A program made the position numbers and the translations under genes. Shown here piece by piece: positions 27,763 through 36,756 of a stretch of 64,000 bases of DNA. The notes below the pieces were generated by a model. That model was not told where the DNA came from. It did no database searches and was given only the letters and a program-made list of their open reading frames with translations. Location: assembly GCA_018819175.1 (NCBI GenBank), contig JAHJQQ010000023.1, forward strand, positions 62,001 to 126,000, in the 5' to 3' direction. Each line of letters opens with the position of its first letter. Position 1 is the first letter of the stretch. Source of the DNA: Gammaproteobacteria bacterium (lineage in GTDB: Bacteria > Pseudomonadota > Gammaproteobacteria > Thiohalobacterales > Thiohalobacteraceae).

Positions 27763-28755
27763 ATGTTCAATTTATCGAATCTGTTTATACCTGCAATACT
27801 GTTCTTCGCCTTGGGGTTCGTTTCCCGCCTGATCCGGTCTGATCTGAAATTTCCACCCGATCTTGCCAAAGCCCTGTCCATTTATCTGCTGGTCGGTATC
27901 GGTCTGCACGGTGGCATGGAGCTGGCCCATTCCCCCATCAATTCCGCACTGGATGCCATCGGCGTCGCCTTGCTGCTGGGTTTCGGTTTGCCGCTGATCG
28001 CCTATGCCATTTTGATCTGGCTGGTGCGTATCGATGCACTCAACGCCTCCGCCATCGCCGCGCATTACGGCTCGGTCAGCGCCGGCACCTTTCTCACCGC
28101 CATCGCTTATCTGAAATCACAGGGCATCAGCTACGAGAGTTACCCTGTGATCATGCTGGCGGTCATGGAATCGCCTGCCATTATTGTTGGTCTCCTGCTG
28201 GCGAAGTTTTCACGGCGAGCTGAATCAAATAATGCCGGAGCGGCCGCCGGTAGCAATGGCGAGATCAAGCGACTACTGCATGAGGCGGTCACCAACGGCA
28301 GCGTGGTACTGTTGTTCGGCAGCATGCTGATTGGTGTCATTGCCAGCCCCACCAACCTGGCCGGCATCACACCCTTCTTCAGCGATATCTTTATGGGCGC
28401 GCTGTGCTTGTTTCTGCTGGAAATGGGCATGGATGCGGCACGCCGTATCGACGAGTTCCGGCATGTTGGCCTGCTCCTGCTGGGCTTCGGCATTGCCATG
28501 CCGATCATCGGCGGGGCTATCGGTGTCTTTGTGGGCCACACCGTGCTGGCGCTTTCTGTCGGCGGTGCGGCGCTTGTTGGCGTACTCGGCGCCAGCGCAT
28601 CGTATATCGCCGTGCCGCCCGCCATGCGTCTGGCCGTCCCTGAAGCCAATCCGTCGTTTTATCTGACGCTGTCCTTAGGCGTCACGTTTCCCTTCAATGT
28701 CCTACTGGGTATTCCATTATATTTTCATATGGCCAAGGCAATTGCCGGCGTTTGA
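27763..28755 (+). CDS. sbtA: SbtA-type sodium-dependent bicarbonate permease
   Basis: 330 residues and about ten membrane helices, typical of SbtA. SbtA imports bicarbonate with Na+ across the inner membrane and supports CO2 fixation. Family features are the opening SNLFIPAILFFALGFVSRL, the AAHYGSVSAGTF segment, the HEAVTNGSVVLLFGSMLIG block, and GVLGASASYIAVPPAMR near the C-terminus. A PII-like SbtB gene lies 42 bases downstream, as in cyanobacteria and chemoautotrophs. Na+ dependence is by family, not shown here. About 250 bases upstream hold no clear promoter. Confidence 0.93.
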   Translation: MFNLSNLFIPAILFFALGFVSRLIRSDLKFPPDLAKALSIYLLVGIGLHGGMELAHSPINSALDAIGVALLLGFGLPLIAYAILIWLVRIDALNASAIAAHYGSVSAGTFLTAIAYLKSQGISYESYPVIMLAVMESPAIIVGLLLAKFSRRAESNNAGAAAGSNGEIKRLLHEAVTNGSVVLLFGSMLIGVIASPTNLAGITPFFSDIFMGALCLFLLEMGMDAARRIDEFRHVGLLLLGFGIAMPIIGGAIGVFVGHTVLALSVGGAALVGVLGASASYIAVPPAMRLAVPEANPSFYLTLSLGVTFPFNVLLGIPLYFHMAKAIAGV

Positions 28756-28797
28756 ACCGAAGACTATGAAACAGTGATTCGTCCAAGGGTATAGATC

Positions 28798-29112
28798 ATG
28801 ACCGAACTGCACCGAGAGAAACTCATCAACATTGTCGCCAACGCAGCACTTGAATCACGACTGGTGGAGATTGCCATACGCGAGGGTGCAACCGGTTATA
28901 CGGTCACCGATGCGCGCGGCGGCGGTGCCAGCGGCACTCAATATGGCGTATTCGACAGTGACAGCAATATCCATTTCATGATGATCGCCCCCGATCATCT
29001 GTTGCAGCGCATGCTGGACGAACTGAGCGTAATGATCCGCAAGGGCCATCATATGGTGGTTTATGTTTCGAATACCGAAGTGCTGCGCAAAAAAAACCAG
29101 GCGCCGGAATAG
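28798..29112 (+). CDS. sbtB: SbtB, PII-like regulator of SbtA
   Basis: 104 residues with the PII fold order: beta start KLINIVANAALE, the helix EIAIREGATGYTVTDARGGGASGT leading into the T-loop region, DSNIHFMMIAPDHLLQRMLDEL, and MVVYVSNTEVLRKK. In cyanobacteria SbtB binds adenine nucleotides including cAMP and controls SbtA. The C-terminal CGPxGC redox loop known from cyanobacterial SbtB is absent; the protein ends in KKNQAPE. Co-transcription with sbtA is likely. The stop is 12 bases from the stop of the convergent SulP gene. Confidence 0.88.
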   Translation: MTELHREKLINIVANAALESRLVEIAIREGATGYTVTDARGGGASGTQYGVFDSDSNIHFMMIAPDHLLQRMLDELSVMIRKGHHMVVYVSNTEVLRKKNQAPE

Positions 29113-29124
29113 CGCCAGCCAGCA

Positions 29125-31365
29125 TCACACCATCTCAGCCAGGCCGAGCAAGGCCTCGATGCCTTCGACGTTTTCCAGATCGCGATCCGGGCGGAAGGCG
29201 AGCATGACACCATCCCTGATCTCTATATAGATACCGGGATAGCTTTTCAGCACACCCAGCAATTTATTGAACATCACACTGGGATCGGGGCCACCGGGCC
29301 TGATATAGAGGCGATGTTCGCGCAATGCGGCCGTAGCCTCCGGATCATCGATCTCTTTGAATGAAACCAGGTAACGCTCCAGATAATGCCCTGGTGCCAG
29401 CACGAGATCAGGCACGGCCACGCCGTCGTCCGGCAGGCGAACAATAATCAGCGTGTGGTGATATTCCGAATAATAATCGGGCGCGGCGGTGTGGCTGTAA
29501 TCGAACAGTTTGATATGTTTTCCGGCATGCTCGCCGGCCATGACGTTGCTTTCCTGGCGCATATCACCACGACGCAGATATACAAAGTTATGTAGATTGA
29601 GCGTACCCGATGTCTGCTCAGTGAAATTGAGATGATGCCGACCGGCGATACCCGCCATCAGCAAGGCACGATCCGACATACGGGTTTTCTCTTTGACCAG
29701 TTTGGCATCGTGCATGCGTGAAGACAGCGAATGCGGCATGAACTGATAATAATTTTCCAGACCCATAAGCCGGAAGGCACGCCCCTCGCGCAGGCATTCT
29801 TCCTCGAATTGATGCAGGTATTCCATGGCGGTGTGGTCGATGATGTGACCGGACTGACTGGCCACCAGCGTAATGGCGCACTTCTCGGGCAGCGATTGCA
29901 GCACTTTATCCAGTGGCAAGAGATTAAAACAAACCACTGAACCGAGTGTGATTTGGTAATGCGGCAAACCGCTGTGTTCCTCGTGTTTGATCAGGATCAC
30001 CGGACTGCGGAACAGATCGAACAGATTGTGCTTGAGTAATTTTACCGACTGAGTGTAGGTCAGCTTGCCGGTCAGCACGGTACGGAACGAGGGGCTGAGC
30101 AGATACGTCAGCATGGCGATCTCTGCCGTGATGCCGACAATGATGCCGTATAGCAGATCGGTGGCCAGGATTGCGGCGATGGTGATCAGGAAGATGACAA
30201 TCTGGTCGCGACCGATGGCATAGGTTTTCTGGAAGACGCGGTATTCGCACAGCCGCCAGCCAACATAGATCAGGATTGCACCGATCGCGGCAAGCGGGAC
30301 GCGACTGATCAGATCCTTGGCCAAAAACAGAAAAATGATCAGGCAGACGGCGTTGTAGAAGTTGGCCCACAGCGTGCGCCCGCCCGCATCGATGTTGACG
30401 CGGCTTTTCACGCCGCCCGGGATAATGGTCAGCCCACCGACGATACTCGACAACATGTTCGACACGCCCATGGCGCGCAAGGTGGTGTTTGCGTGTGATT
30501 TGCGCAGATAGGGATCGATCTTATCGACCGCGGCAATGGTCGCCAGCGACTCGATGCCGTCGATCAAGGTCAGGGTCACCACAACCAGAATGATACTGCC
30601 CCATAGCTCCGGACTGCGCCACACGGCATCGAAGGCCGGCATGGTGATACCGCCATGCAGAATATCATCCGGCATGGCGATCAAATGGCGCGTATCAAGA
30701 TCGAAAACATAACCCAGCACAATGCCGATACTGGCCACGGCCAACGCCGCCGGCACACGGCGCAACCATTCTTTGCGGGTATTGTTCAGATAGAACATCA
30801 GGAACAGGCACACCACACCGATAATCATCACCGGCGCTTCAATGCGCAGCAGGCTTTCCGGTAATTTTGAAATCGCGGTGAGTATGTCTTTGCTCATGGG
30901 CGCGAGGTCGCCCAGCAAGGGCGGTATCTGTTTGACGATGATCATGATGCCGATCGCAGCGAGCATCGCCTCGACCACGGTCACCGGCAGGAAGATCGCG
31001 AAGCGACCGGCATTGACCATACTGAGGATGATCTGCACCAGACCGGTAAGACAGATAGCCACCAACAGCAAGGGATAACCGGCGGCGAGATCGCCACCGC
31101 CCAACATAAGCATGCCGGAGAGCAGTGCGGGTGCGAGCCCGGCCGCCGGACCACTGATGGTCACATAAGCGCCACCAAGAAAGGGAAAGATCAGGCCGGC
31201 GATAATGGCGGAGATGACGCCGGTGATAGGCGGCGCACCCGAGGCGACCGCGATACCCAGCGACAACGGCAACGATACCAGGGCCACCTGTAAGCCGGCG
31301 CCGAGATCATAGCGCCAGTGCTTCAGGCCTGCGAGGCCGTTCTGTGGTTTTTGTTCGGCCTGCAT
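29125..31365 (-). CDS. SulP-family anion transporter with extended C-terminus
   Basis: 746 residues from the Met at 31365; a start at 31425 would add 20 residues. The membrane part (about 20-480) has the SulP signatures: YDLGAGLQVALVSLPLSLGIAVASGAPPITG, GGAYVTISGPAAGLAPAL, and FLPVTVVEAMLAAIGI. A STAS-like part follows (about 500-575, ITLVASQSGHIIDHTAMEYL). After it come some 190 more residues, beginning MSDRALLMAGIAGRHHLNF, that are not part of the usual SulP layout. Some SulP proteins (BicA) carry bicarbonate, others sulfate; because it is convergent with sbtA-sbtB, bicarbonate is a fair guess. The specificity is not proven here. Confidence 0.85.
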   Translation of the reverse strand: MQAEQKPQNGLAGLKHWRYDLGAGLQVALVSLPLSLGIAVASGAPPITGVISAIIAGLIFPFLGGAYVTISGPAAGLAPALLSGMLMLGGGDLAAGYPLLLVAICLTGLVQIILSMVNAGRFAIFLPVTVVEAMLAAIGIMIIVKQIPPLLGDLAPMSKDILTAISKLPESLLRIEAPVMIIGVVCLFLMFYLNNTRKEWLRRVPAALAVASIGIVLGYVFDLDTRHLIAMPDDILHGGITMPAFDAVWRSPELWGSIILVVVTLTLIDGIESLATIAAVDKIDPYLRKSHANTTLRAMGVSNMLSSIVGGLTIIPGGVKSRVNIDAGGRTLWANFYNAVCLIIFLFLAKDLISRVPLAAIGAILIYVGWRLCEYRVFQKTYAIGRDQIVIFLITIAAILATDLLYGIIVGITAEIAMLTYLLSPSFRTVLTGKLTYTQSVKLLKHNLFDLFRSPVILIKHEEHSGLPHYQITLGSVVCFNLLPLDKVLQSLPEKCAITLVASQSGHIIDHTAMEYLHQFEEECLREGRAFRLMGLENYYQFMPHSLSSRMHDAKLVKEKTRMSDRALLMAGIAGRHHLNFTEQTSGTLNLHNFVYLRRGDMRQESNVMAGEHAGKHIKLFDYSHTAAPDYYSEYHHTLIIVRLPDDGVAVPDLVLAPGHYLERYLVSFKEIDDPEATAALREHRLYIRPGGPDPSVMFNKLLGVLKSYPGIYIEIRDGVMLAFRPDRDLENVEGIEALLGLAEMV

Positions 31366-31529
31366 GAGTCGCGGAAAATCCCTTACGCTGAAGCGGACAA
31401 ACAGATCATTCCGTTTGCCGATCAATCACTGCATCCGGCACAACTTACAACCAGGGTCAGTATATGAAAGCGTACCGCAACACACAATAAAAGCGGTCGG
31501 CGCTGATTTACCGGCACACAGACACAGCG

Positions 31530-32735
31530 TCATTCGTGTCGTAATGCCTCGATCGGATCCAACCGCGCGGCCTTGCGTGCGGGAAAATAACCGAAGATCA
31601 CACCCACGGCAGCCGAGAACATAAAGGCCAGCACGACTATGCCCGGATTGAATACAAAAGGTATCTGCATCAGGTCGGCAAGCAGCACTGAGGCGCCGAG
31701 CGCCAAGGCGATACCTATCAAGCCGCCAAACGAAGACAACACCACCGCCTCAACCAGAAACTGCAGCAGCACCTCACGCTCCAGTGCGCCAATGGCCAGC
31801 CGGATACCGATTTCGCGGGTACGCTCGGTCACCGACACCAGCATGATATTCATAATGCCGATACCCCCGACCAGCAGACTCACGGCGGCGACCGCACTCA
31901 GCAGTGCGGTCAGCACCTGTGTTGTGCCCGCGAGCATCTGCGCGATTTCTTTCATGTCCAGCACCTGGAAATCATCGTCTTCGTTCGCTGCGATATGCCG
32001 GCGGATACGCAGATGCTCCTCGATTTTCTGCTTTACCTGTTCCGTGGAGACACCATCGCGTACCGATACTTGAATCAAACCGATGTCGCGATTGCCAGCA
32101 ATGCGGCGCTGAAAGGCACGCAGCGGCATCAATACCAGATCATCCTGATCCGAGCCCATCGTGGACTGCCCTTTGGATTCCAACACACCAATCACTTCGC
32201 AGGACAGTTTCTTTAAACGCAATTTCGCCCCCAGCGAATCTTGACTGCCGAACAGTTCCCTACGCACGGTTTCGCCAAGGATACACACCGACGATCCCGC
32301 ACGCAGTTCGCTGTCGGTAAATTCGCGGCCCTTGGCCAGCGACCAGTTACGCACGGGGAAATACCGGTTATCCACCCCATTCACTGATGTGGACCAATTG
32401 CGGTTGCCATACACCGCCGTGATGGGACTGGAAGAGGCCGGCGCCACGGCGAGCACCGAACTGATATGACGTTCTATGGCCTCGACGTCGGCCATATCGA
32501 ATTGCTTGGCGGCCGACATCTGTCCGAAGGCCATGCGCTGCCCGGGCCGCACCATGAGCAGATTGGTCCCCAGACTGGAAATCTGCTCGGTCACCTGTGC
32601 CGTGGCGCCACCACCCAGGGTCACCATGACAATCACCGCTGCCACGCCAATGACAATCCCAAGAATGGTCAGAAAAGAACGCAGTACGTTGCGGCGAATT
32701 TCGCGCAAGGCCAGCAGCAGCGCATTCCACAACAT
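31530..32735 (-). CDS. MacB-like ABC transporter permease
   Basis: 401 residues. An N-terminal helix (LRSFLTILGIVIGVAAVIVMVTLG) is followed by a periplasmic MacB-PCD domain and three C-terminal helices of the FtsX/MacB type, with the family block LLVGGIGIMNIMLVSVTERTREIG. It forms the membrane half of a tripartite efflux or lipoprotein-type transporter. Its start overlaps the ATPase stop by one base (TGATG), so the two are translationally coupled. In MacB of E. coli ATPase and permease are one chain; here they are separate genes. Confidence 0.93.
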   Translation of the reverse strand: MLWNALLLALREIRRNVLRSFLTILGIVIGVAAVIVMVTLGGGATAQVTEQISSLGTNLLMVRPGQRMAFGQMSAAKQFDMADVEAIERHISSVLAVAPASSSPITAVYGNRNWSTSVNGVDNRYFPVRNWSLAKGREFTDSELRAGSSVCILGETVRRELFGSQDSLGAKLRLKKLSCEVIGVLESKGQSTMGSDQDDLVLMPLRAFQRRIAGNRDIGLIQVSVRDGVSTEQVKQKIEEHLRIRRHIAANEDDDFQVLDMKEIAQMLAGTTQVLTALLSAVAAVSLLVGGIGIMNIMLVSVTERTREIGIRLAIGALEREVLLQFLVEAVVLSSFGGLIGIALALGASVLLADLMQIPFVFNPGIVVLAFMFSAAVGVIFGYFPARKAARLDPIEALRHE

Positions 32736-33457
32736 CAGGTTGATTCTCCAGCCCGAAGATCGCTATCAACCTGACCGTCGACAAAACGTACAATGCGCCT
32801 GGCATAAGCGGCCATATCCGCTTCATGTGTCACCATGACAATGGTGATGCCCTGTTCGCGGTTGAAGACCGTCAATAACTCCATGATCTCCTTGCTGCGC
32901 GCGGTATCAAGATTACCGGTGGGTTCGTCGGCGAAGAGCACGTCCGGTTCGGTGACGATGGCGCGCGCAATCGCAACACGCTGTTGCTGACCGCCGGACA
33001 ACTCCCCGGGCGTATGCCCTTCCCAACCGGACAGCCCGACAGCGTCCAACGCGCGGCGCGCCAAGCGATGGCGTTCGGCAACCGGCACGCCACGATACAG
33101 CAAGGGTAATTCGACATTCTCCAGCGCCGAAGTGCGATTCAGGAGATTGAAGCCCTGAAATACAAAACCCAGATAATGCCTGCGCAGTTCCGCGCGCTGA
33201 TCGCGCGTCAGTGCGCCAACCTCGACACCCTCGAAACGGTAGGAACCGGCACTTGGCGTATCCAGGCAGCCCAGAATATTCAGGCAGGTGGATTTACCCG
33301 AACCACTCGGGCCCATCACGGCGACGAAATCACCTGCCTCGATGCGCAGATCGATTCCGCGCAAGGCCTGCATGGCGGCCTCACCGCTGCCATAGACCTT
33401 GGTGACGGCAGCAAGCTCGATCAACGCGGGTTTTAACGGGGGCGCACTATCAGGCAT
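32735..33457 (-). CDS. MacB/LolD-like ABC transporter ATPase
   Basis: 240 residues from the chosen Met; a start at 33502 would overlap the adaptor gene. All ABC motifs are present: Walker A GPSGSGKST, Q-loop FQGFNLLNR, signature LSGGQQQRVAIARA, Walker B VLFADEPTGNLD and the switch His in VTHEAD. It energises the permease encoded immediately downstream. The sequence is of the MacB/LolD group, which powers extrusion or transfer rather than import. It follows the adaptor gene by 13 bases. Confidence 0.94.
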   Translation of the reverse strand: MPDSAPPLKPALIELAAVTKVYGSGEAAMQALRGIDLRIEAGDFVAVMGPSGSGKSTCLNILGCLDTPSAGSYRFEGVEVGALTRDQRAELRRHYLGFVFQGFNLLNRTSALENVELPLLYRGVPVAERHRLARRALDAVGLSGWEGHTPGELSGGQQQRVAIARAIVTEPDVLFADEPTGNLDTARSKEIMELLTVFNREQGITIVMVTHEADMAAYARRIVRFVDGQVDSDLRAGEST

Positions 33458-33470
33458 TGAGATCACCCAT

Positions 33471-34763
33471 TCACTTACCGGGTTTGCTCTCAACATCGAC
33501 AATCACGGCCAACCCCGCTTCGATATCACCCGATAACACCTGCGTGAACCTGCCGTCGGTTGCGCCTATCTGAATCGGAATTTCCTCCGGCCCCGTATCA
33601 CGCAGCACCCAAACCCGTTGCGCCATCTTGTCGGGGCTGAGTGTTTCGTGCAGTCTGGGCGTCGCACGTGGCGGACGCGGCATGAGTTTGCCTAATACAC
33701 TACCGCCTTCATCCGTAACGGCCGGTGCGGGCGGCGTGAAACGCAGCGCGGCGTTGGGCACCAGCAGCGCATTATCGACCTGCTGCACTATGATATCCGC
33801 AGTGGCGGTCATGCCCGGACGCAGCGCGAGATCCGCATTGTCGACGTTCAGCACGGTCATGTAGGTGATCACGCCATCAACGGCCTGCGCGCCATAACGC
33901 ACCTGCAAAACCTGCGCGGGGAATTCTCTCTGCGGATAGGCATCCACGGTAAAACTTGCCACCTGCCCGGCATGCACCTGGCCGACATCGGCTTCGTCCA
34001 CATCCACATGCAATTCCATTTTGGTCAGATCTTCGGCCAGCGTGAACAGCACCGGCGCCTGAAACGAGGCCGCTACGGTCTGGCCTGGTTCGACGGCACG
34101 CACCAGCACGATGCCATTGATGGGCGAACGTATCACCGCCTTGTCAATATCGGTTTGATTGAGCTTGAGTGTCGCCTCCGCCTCGGTGACCGCCGCCAGT
34201 GCGCTGTCCACTTCGGTTTGCGCCCGCGTATAGGTTGCTTCAGCCGTATCCAGCTCCTGTTCTGAAGGTAGCTTCCCGTTGCTGATCTCGCGGATGCGTT
34301 GCAGGCGTTGCAGATTTTTATGTGACTCCGTCATGGTAGCGCGCATCTGTTCCACACGCGCCTGCGCCGCCGCCAGACTCGCGCCGGATTTGCGCAACTG
34401 CGCATCGAGCTTGCTGGTATCCAGGCGCGCCAGCACCTGACCTATCTGCACCTGATCGTTGAAGTCCACCTCGACGCTGGCAATGGTGCCGGAGACTTCA
34501 ATGCCAACATCAACCTGATTGGTCGGCTGCAGATTACCCGTGGCCGTCACCATGGCAGTCAGGTCTGCGCGCTGAACGACCTCGGTCCGGTACTCCGGGG
34601 CGCCGGCCGTGCCGCTGCCACGCATCAGCAGTAAACTGGCGAAAACCAGGACCAGAATAACCAGTCCTGCCCAACGCCATCGCAACCACCTGCGCCCTGG
34701 CGCTCCGGTCATACCCAAGGTACGAGCGATATCTGTGTTGTTGTGCGTATGCATACCCGTCAT
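33471..34763 (-). CDS. MacA-like periplasmic adaptor protein
   Basis: 430 residues. One N-terminal membrane helix (AGLVILVLVFASLLLM) anchors it in the inner membrane. The lipoyl/barrel halves are seen in TATGNLQPTNQVDVGIEVSGTI and the matching segment AVEPGQTVAASFQAP; a long helical hairpin lies between (about residues 110-190). The membrane fusion pattern and neighbours fit the MacA-MacB type efflux system, linking permease to an outer-membrane channel (TolC-type, not in this window). The substrate is unknown. It is the first gene of a three-gene operon. Confidence 0.9.
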   Translation of the reverse strand: MTGMHTHNNTDIARTLGMTGAPGRRWLRWRWAGLVILVLVFASLLLMRGSGTAGAPEYRTEVVQRADLTAMVTATGNLQPTNQVDVGIEVSGTIASVEVDFNDQVQIGQVLARLDTSKLDAQLRKSGASLAAAQARVEQMRATMTESHKNLQRLQRIREISNGKLPSEQELDTAEATYTRAQTEVDSALAAVTEAEATLKLNQTDIDKAVIRSPINGIVLVRAVEPGQTVAASFQAPVLFTLAEDLTKMELHVDVDEADVGQVHAGQVASFTVDAYPQREFPAQVLQVRYGAQAVDGVITYMTVLNVDNADLALRPGMTATADIIVQQVDNALLVPNAALRFTPPAPAVTDEGGSVLGKLMPRPPRATPRLHETLSPDKMAQRVWVLRDTGPEEIPIQIGATDGRFTQVLSGDIEAGLAVIVDVESKPGK

Positions 34764-34953
34764 TAGCGTGCCATCCCGAGGCGGTCAATTCACTGATCTT
34801 TGGCAAGATTCGCGCAGATCATGCACGGGCATTTTCGCACATCACTGCCGGGCTAACGCACCTGCTTCTCCTTTTTTCACCGTCACAGCCCACAGCGCGC
34901 CCATTGCACGGACCACAGTCGTCTTTAGGAGTTCATTTGTGTGAAATTACTTC

Positions 34954-35096
34954 AGGAACCTCTGATTAAGTTGATCAAGCGAGCAGATGCAAGGCGCAGC
35001 CGGGTGAAAAAGCGGAGTTTACATGGCATAAATGAGCATTTTGAGCCCGGCTGCAACACAGCAGCTGCCGCTTCAGCGACTTAATCAGAGATTCCT
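34954..35096. repeat. MITE-like palindromic element (CTCTGATTAAG termini)
   Basis: About 143 bases with terminal inverted arms AGGAACCTCTGATTAAG and CTTAATCAGAGATTCCT (one mismatch) and inner arms GCAGCCGGG/CCCGGCTGC. Elements with CTCTGATTAAG ends recur in gammaproteobacterial genomes. It carries no gene and occupies part of the 546-base gap before the 35310 gene; the rest of that gap shows nothing I recognise. Confidence 0.75.
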
Positions 35097-35309
35097 TCAA
35101 TGATCGCGCGCCGAGGCAAAGGCACGGACTAGCGGATTTGGCAGCGCAGGAAACTGACGGGTTCGTGCACCGCTGATCGATCACCCACCACAGCGACACT
35201 GTGATGGGTTGTTACCTGAATAGCTTCATCAGCATAACACCCCACGAGGATTCGCGGGGTGCTGATTCCGAATCCATATATTTTCGTATACTTGATGTGA
35301 CCGTATGAT

Positions 35310-35624
35310 TCAACCTTCGTCGATACCTTCATCGTACGGGTTATCCACCAGAGGGAAGGGATGATCGGTCGGCTCATCGATATAGGCCTGACGCGTGGCC
35401 TCGGTCTCGAAATACATGGTGATATTGCCATCGACCAGATAGGGGTGCCCCGCCAGGTCATCGATATCGCGACCCGTGATCGGATCGATACTGCTGATCA
35501 GTTGTTCCGGCTCATGCAGGCGCCGGCTCTGCATACCTTCGCGAGGCAGGTTTTCAGCCCCTACAAAATTGATCGCATTGAAATCATGAATGGTAGTACC
35601 GACGTTCTGATCGGGATTGCTCAT
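35310..35624 (-). CDS. Protein of unknown function
   Basis: 104 residues from the ATG at 35624, which has AAGGAGAG just upstream; a longer frame to 35693 lacks such a site. The protein is acidic, polar and probably globular: IHDFNAINFVGAENLP, ISSIDPITGRDIDDLAGHP, YLVDGNITMYFETEATRQAYID. The middle part resembles a small domain where DPITG-R-D precedes strands. It has no signal peptide. I do not recognise a family. It stands alone between a repeat-containing gap and the next small gene. Confidence 0.65.
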   Translation of the reverse strand: MSNPDQNVGTTIHDFNAINFVGAENLPREGMQSRRLHEPEQLISSIDPITGRDIDDLAGHPYLVDGNITMYFETEATRQAYIDEPTDHPFPLVDNPYDEGIDEG

Positions 35625-35809
35625 AGCGCTCTCCTTGCCGTTGCCGGCAAACACGTAAGCAGAACATCCGCGAGGATGCCGCATGTCGGCCATTGATTCC
35701 GGCCGCCATATCTTTATATAGACCGCATCGGGCCAGATAAAAATGCCGTGGGCATTAAGGGATTCAGCCTTTCAAGCGCCATTAAGCTGCCACTGACAGC
35801 AATGCGAGC

Positions 35810-36043
35810 CTAGTGCTGCTTTAACGCAGCCAAGCGGCTTTCAATGCGCTGAAGTTCCTCGGCCGCAGCCCTGGCAATGCCATCAAGCACTTCCTGGTTC
35901 TCGAGTTGGATAGCCCGTTCTTCCGAATCCGCATCCAGGCCCCGCCGGAAATCGGCGTTGATTGCGTCGATCCTGGCACGCAATTCATCTCGCTGCGCCA
36001 GCAGACGCGTTATTTCATCTTGATTGTGATTGGACATGATCAT
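35810..36043 (-). CDS. Short coiled-coil protein resembling a DksA/TraR N-terminal part
   Basis: 77 residues, helical. The sequence ITRLLAQRDELRARIDAIN, then ERAIQLENQEVLDGIARAAAEELQRIESRLAALKQ, matches the coiled-coil part of TraR/DksA-family proteins, where a C4 zinc finger normally comes next. The protein stops before it, and the DNA downstream does not encode the missing finger in any frame I checked. It may be a truncated paralogue or a standalone coiled coil. Confidence 0.6.
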   Translation of the reverse strand: MIMSNHNQDEITRLLAQRDELRARIDAINADFRRGLDADSEERAIQLENQEVLDGIARAAAEELQRIESRLAALKQH

Positions 36044-36270
36044 CGCCTACCTATTCAACAGGCTTTCATTAGCCCTATTGGTGTAAGTATAACGACTTCG
36101 TGGGGATGGGGCGACGATACAGGCGAGGCAGCCTGACATTTGGCAGGTAGCCACATCGATCAGATGAGCCCGTCAGAACGCCCACGTAATTGCAGAATGT
36201 TCAGCTCCATCTGATTGCCACGCAATCTAGCGTGGATCACATCCGGACTGATAGCCCGGGATGATGCCGT

Positions 36271-36504
36271 TTAGGCCGACCCCCGGCGTGCGACCGCCGC
36301 AATGCCAAACAGTCCAACACCCAACAGGAGCAATGCCGTTGGCTGCAGGGATGTCAGCTGATGGTCACTCGTCTCAACACCGAGCTGAGTGCCGCGAAAT
36401 TCCGCAGGGGCGGCCTGTGCATTGGTCGGACTGATTGTGATTGCCATAAGCGCGGATGAAAACAGTATTGCACCAACGACTACCGAAGTGGATTTCCCAT
36501 ACAT
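36271..36504 (-). CDS. Small exported protein with PEP-CTERM-like end
   Basis: 77 residues. A signal peptide (MYGKSTSVVVGAILFSSALMA) is followed by about 30 polar residues and a C-terminal hydrophobic helix with basic end (PTALLLLGVGLFGIAAVARRGSA). This layout resembles PEP-CTERM surface proteins, though the usual VPEP signature is replaced by LQPT. Without an exosortase gene in the window the sorting idea is uncertain. The 227 bases before and 252 bases after contain nothing else recognisable. Confidence 0.5.
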   Translation of the reverse strand: MYGKSTSVVVGAILFSSALMAITISPTNAQAAPAEFRGTQLGVETSDHQLTSLQPTALLLLGVGLFGIAAVARRGSA

Positions 36505-36756
36505 AGAAGTGCCCCCCTGTATTCACGAACTTGTCACAGCAAGCAGTTTGCAATGCGCGTGCCAAACTACAAATATCAAGTACATCATAGGATTGGCGTA
36601 ACCAACAGAAAATCTGGAAGGCATACTACGCGACAGATCAGTGCAGCCAGCACTCAAGTAGGGCAACTGACTCGACGCAGCCACTGACGACATTTGCGAT
36701 TTATGGCTTGCGGGTGATGACGGAACGGACAAGGTAAACGTTAGCGTGCCCACTGC

